NCBI GenBank assembly: GCA_002413385.1 | Contig: DHWW01000323.1 | Span: 13,387 to 19,342, forward strand | DNA: 5,956 nucleotides | Direction of reading: 5' to 3' | Origin: Granulicella sp. UBA5172 | GTDB lineage: Bacteria; Acidobacteriota; Terriglobia; Terriglobales; Acidobacteriaceae | Shown here: positions 5,897 through 5,956 of the stretch, piece by piece | Layout of the letters: each line of letters begins with the position of its first letter | Numbering within the stretch: position 1 is the stretch's first letter | Translations under genes and position numbers: made by a program | The notes under the pieces: model-generated | The model's database searches: none | What the model was told of the DNA's origin: nothing | The model's input: only the letters and a program-made list of their open reading frames with translations

Positions 5897-5956
5897 CCGC
5901 AAACCTCACCGGATCTTTTTTTGTTTGTCATCCCATAGGTGTGAAGTCTCAATAGG
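5897..5956. other. Downstream tail of bshA, no gene identified
   Basis: These 60 bases hold a 7-T run at 5916-5922 after a GC-poor lead with no stable hairpin, so I do not call a terminator. An AGGTGTG stretch at 5937-5943 could serve a gene beyond the edge, but nothing can be said of it here. Confidence 0.3.

Noticed and set aside
5911..5930. Intrinsic terminator after bshA
   Set aside because: There is a T-run but no GC-rich hairpin before it.

Overview
The window looks like a GC-rich, probably Acidobacteriota (Terriglobia-type) chromosome segment. That assignment rests on the gene set (bacillithiol synthase BshA next to a YdjC/HpnK-type deacetylase, an IorAB-type molybdenum oxidoreductase, an ISAs1-family transposase) and on strongly C-ending codon use on the right. 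It is inferred from memory of these families, not from a marker gene.

Left region, 1-1549, minus strand: a two-gene operon for a periplasmic molybdopterin hydroxylase of the IorAB (isoquinoline 1-oxidoreductase-like) type. The [2Fe-2S] subunit (1070-1549) comes first and overlaps by 4 bp (ATGA) the Tat-exported molybdopterin-binding subunit. The latter starts at 1073 and runs off the left edge with 357 codons visible.

Middle region, 1550-2938: mobile-DNA debris. An ISAs1-family transposase (1703-2590) breaks off at the exact place where the catalytic glutamate (HWGI-E-N) should follow. It is fused to a roughly 40-codon fragment resembling the interior of DUF499-type ATPases (2587-2706), then comes a 41-nt near-perfect inverted repeat (2736-2776), a tandem GGGGTAT-type direct repeat (2836-2859), and a 25-nt copy of a tRNA 3' end including T-loop, acceptor strand and CCA (2904-2928). 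Together these look like the decayed right end of a tRNA-integrated genomic island, with the island lying to the left.

Right region, 2939-5896, plus strand: three closely spaced intact genes, a 3-mercaptopyruvate-type sulfurtransferase (278 aa), a ChbG/HpnK/YdjC-family carbohydrate deacetylase (294 aa) and BshA, the GlcNAc-malate glycosyltransferase that begins bacillithiol synthesis (381 aa). Gaps are 46 and 44 bp, so an operon is plausible. Thiol and sulfane-sulfur chemistry is the natural common theme. Codon use here is heavily C-ending, unlike the region to the left, which fits the junction at the tRNA fragment.

No CRISPR array, rRNA, complete tRNA or complete new defence system is visible. 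The most unusual material is the composite junction between 2580 and 2940.
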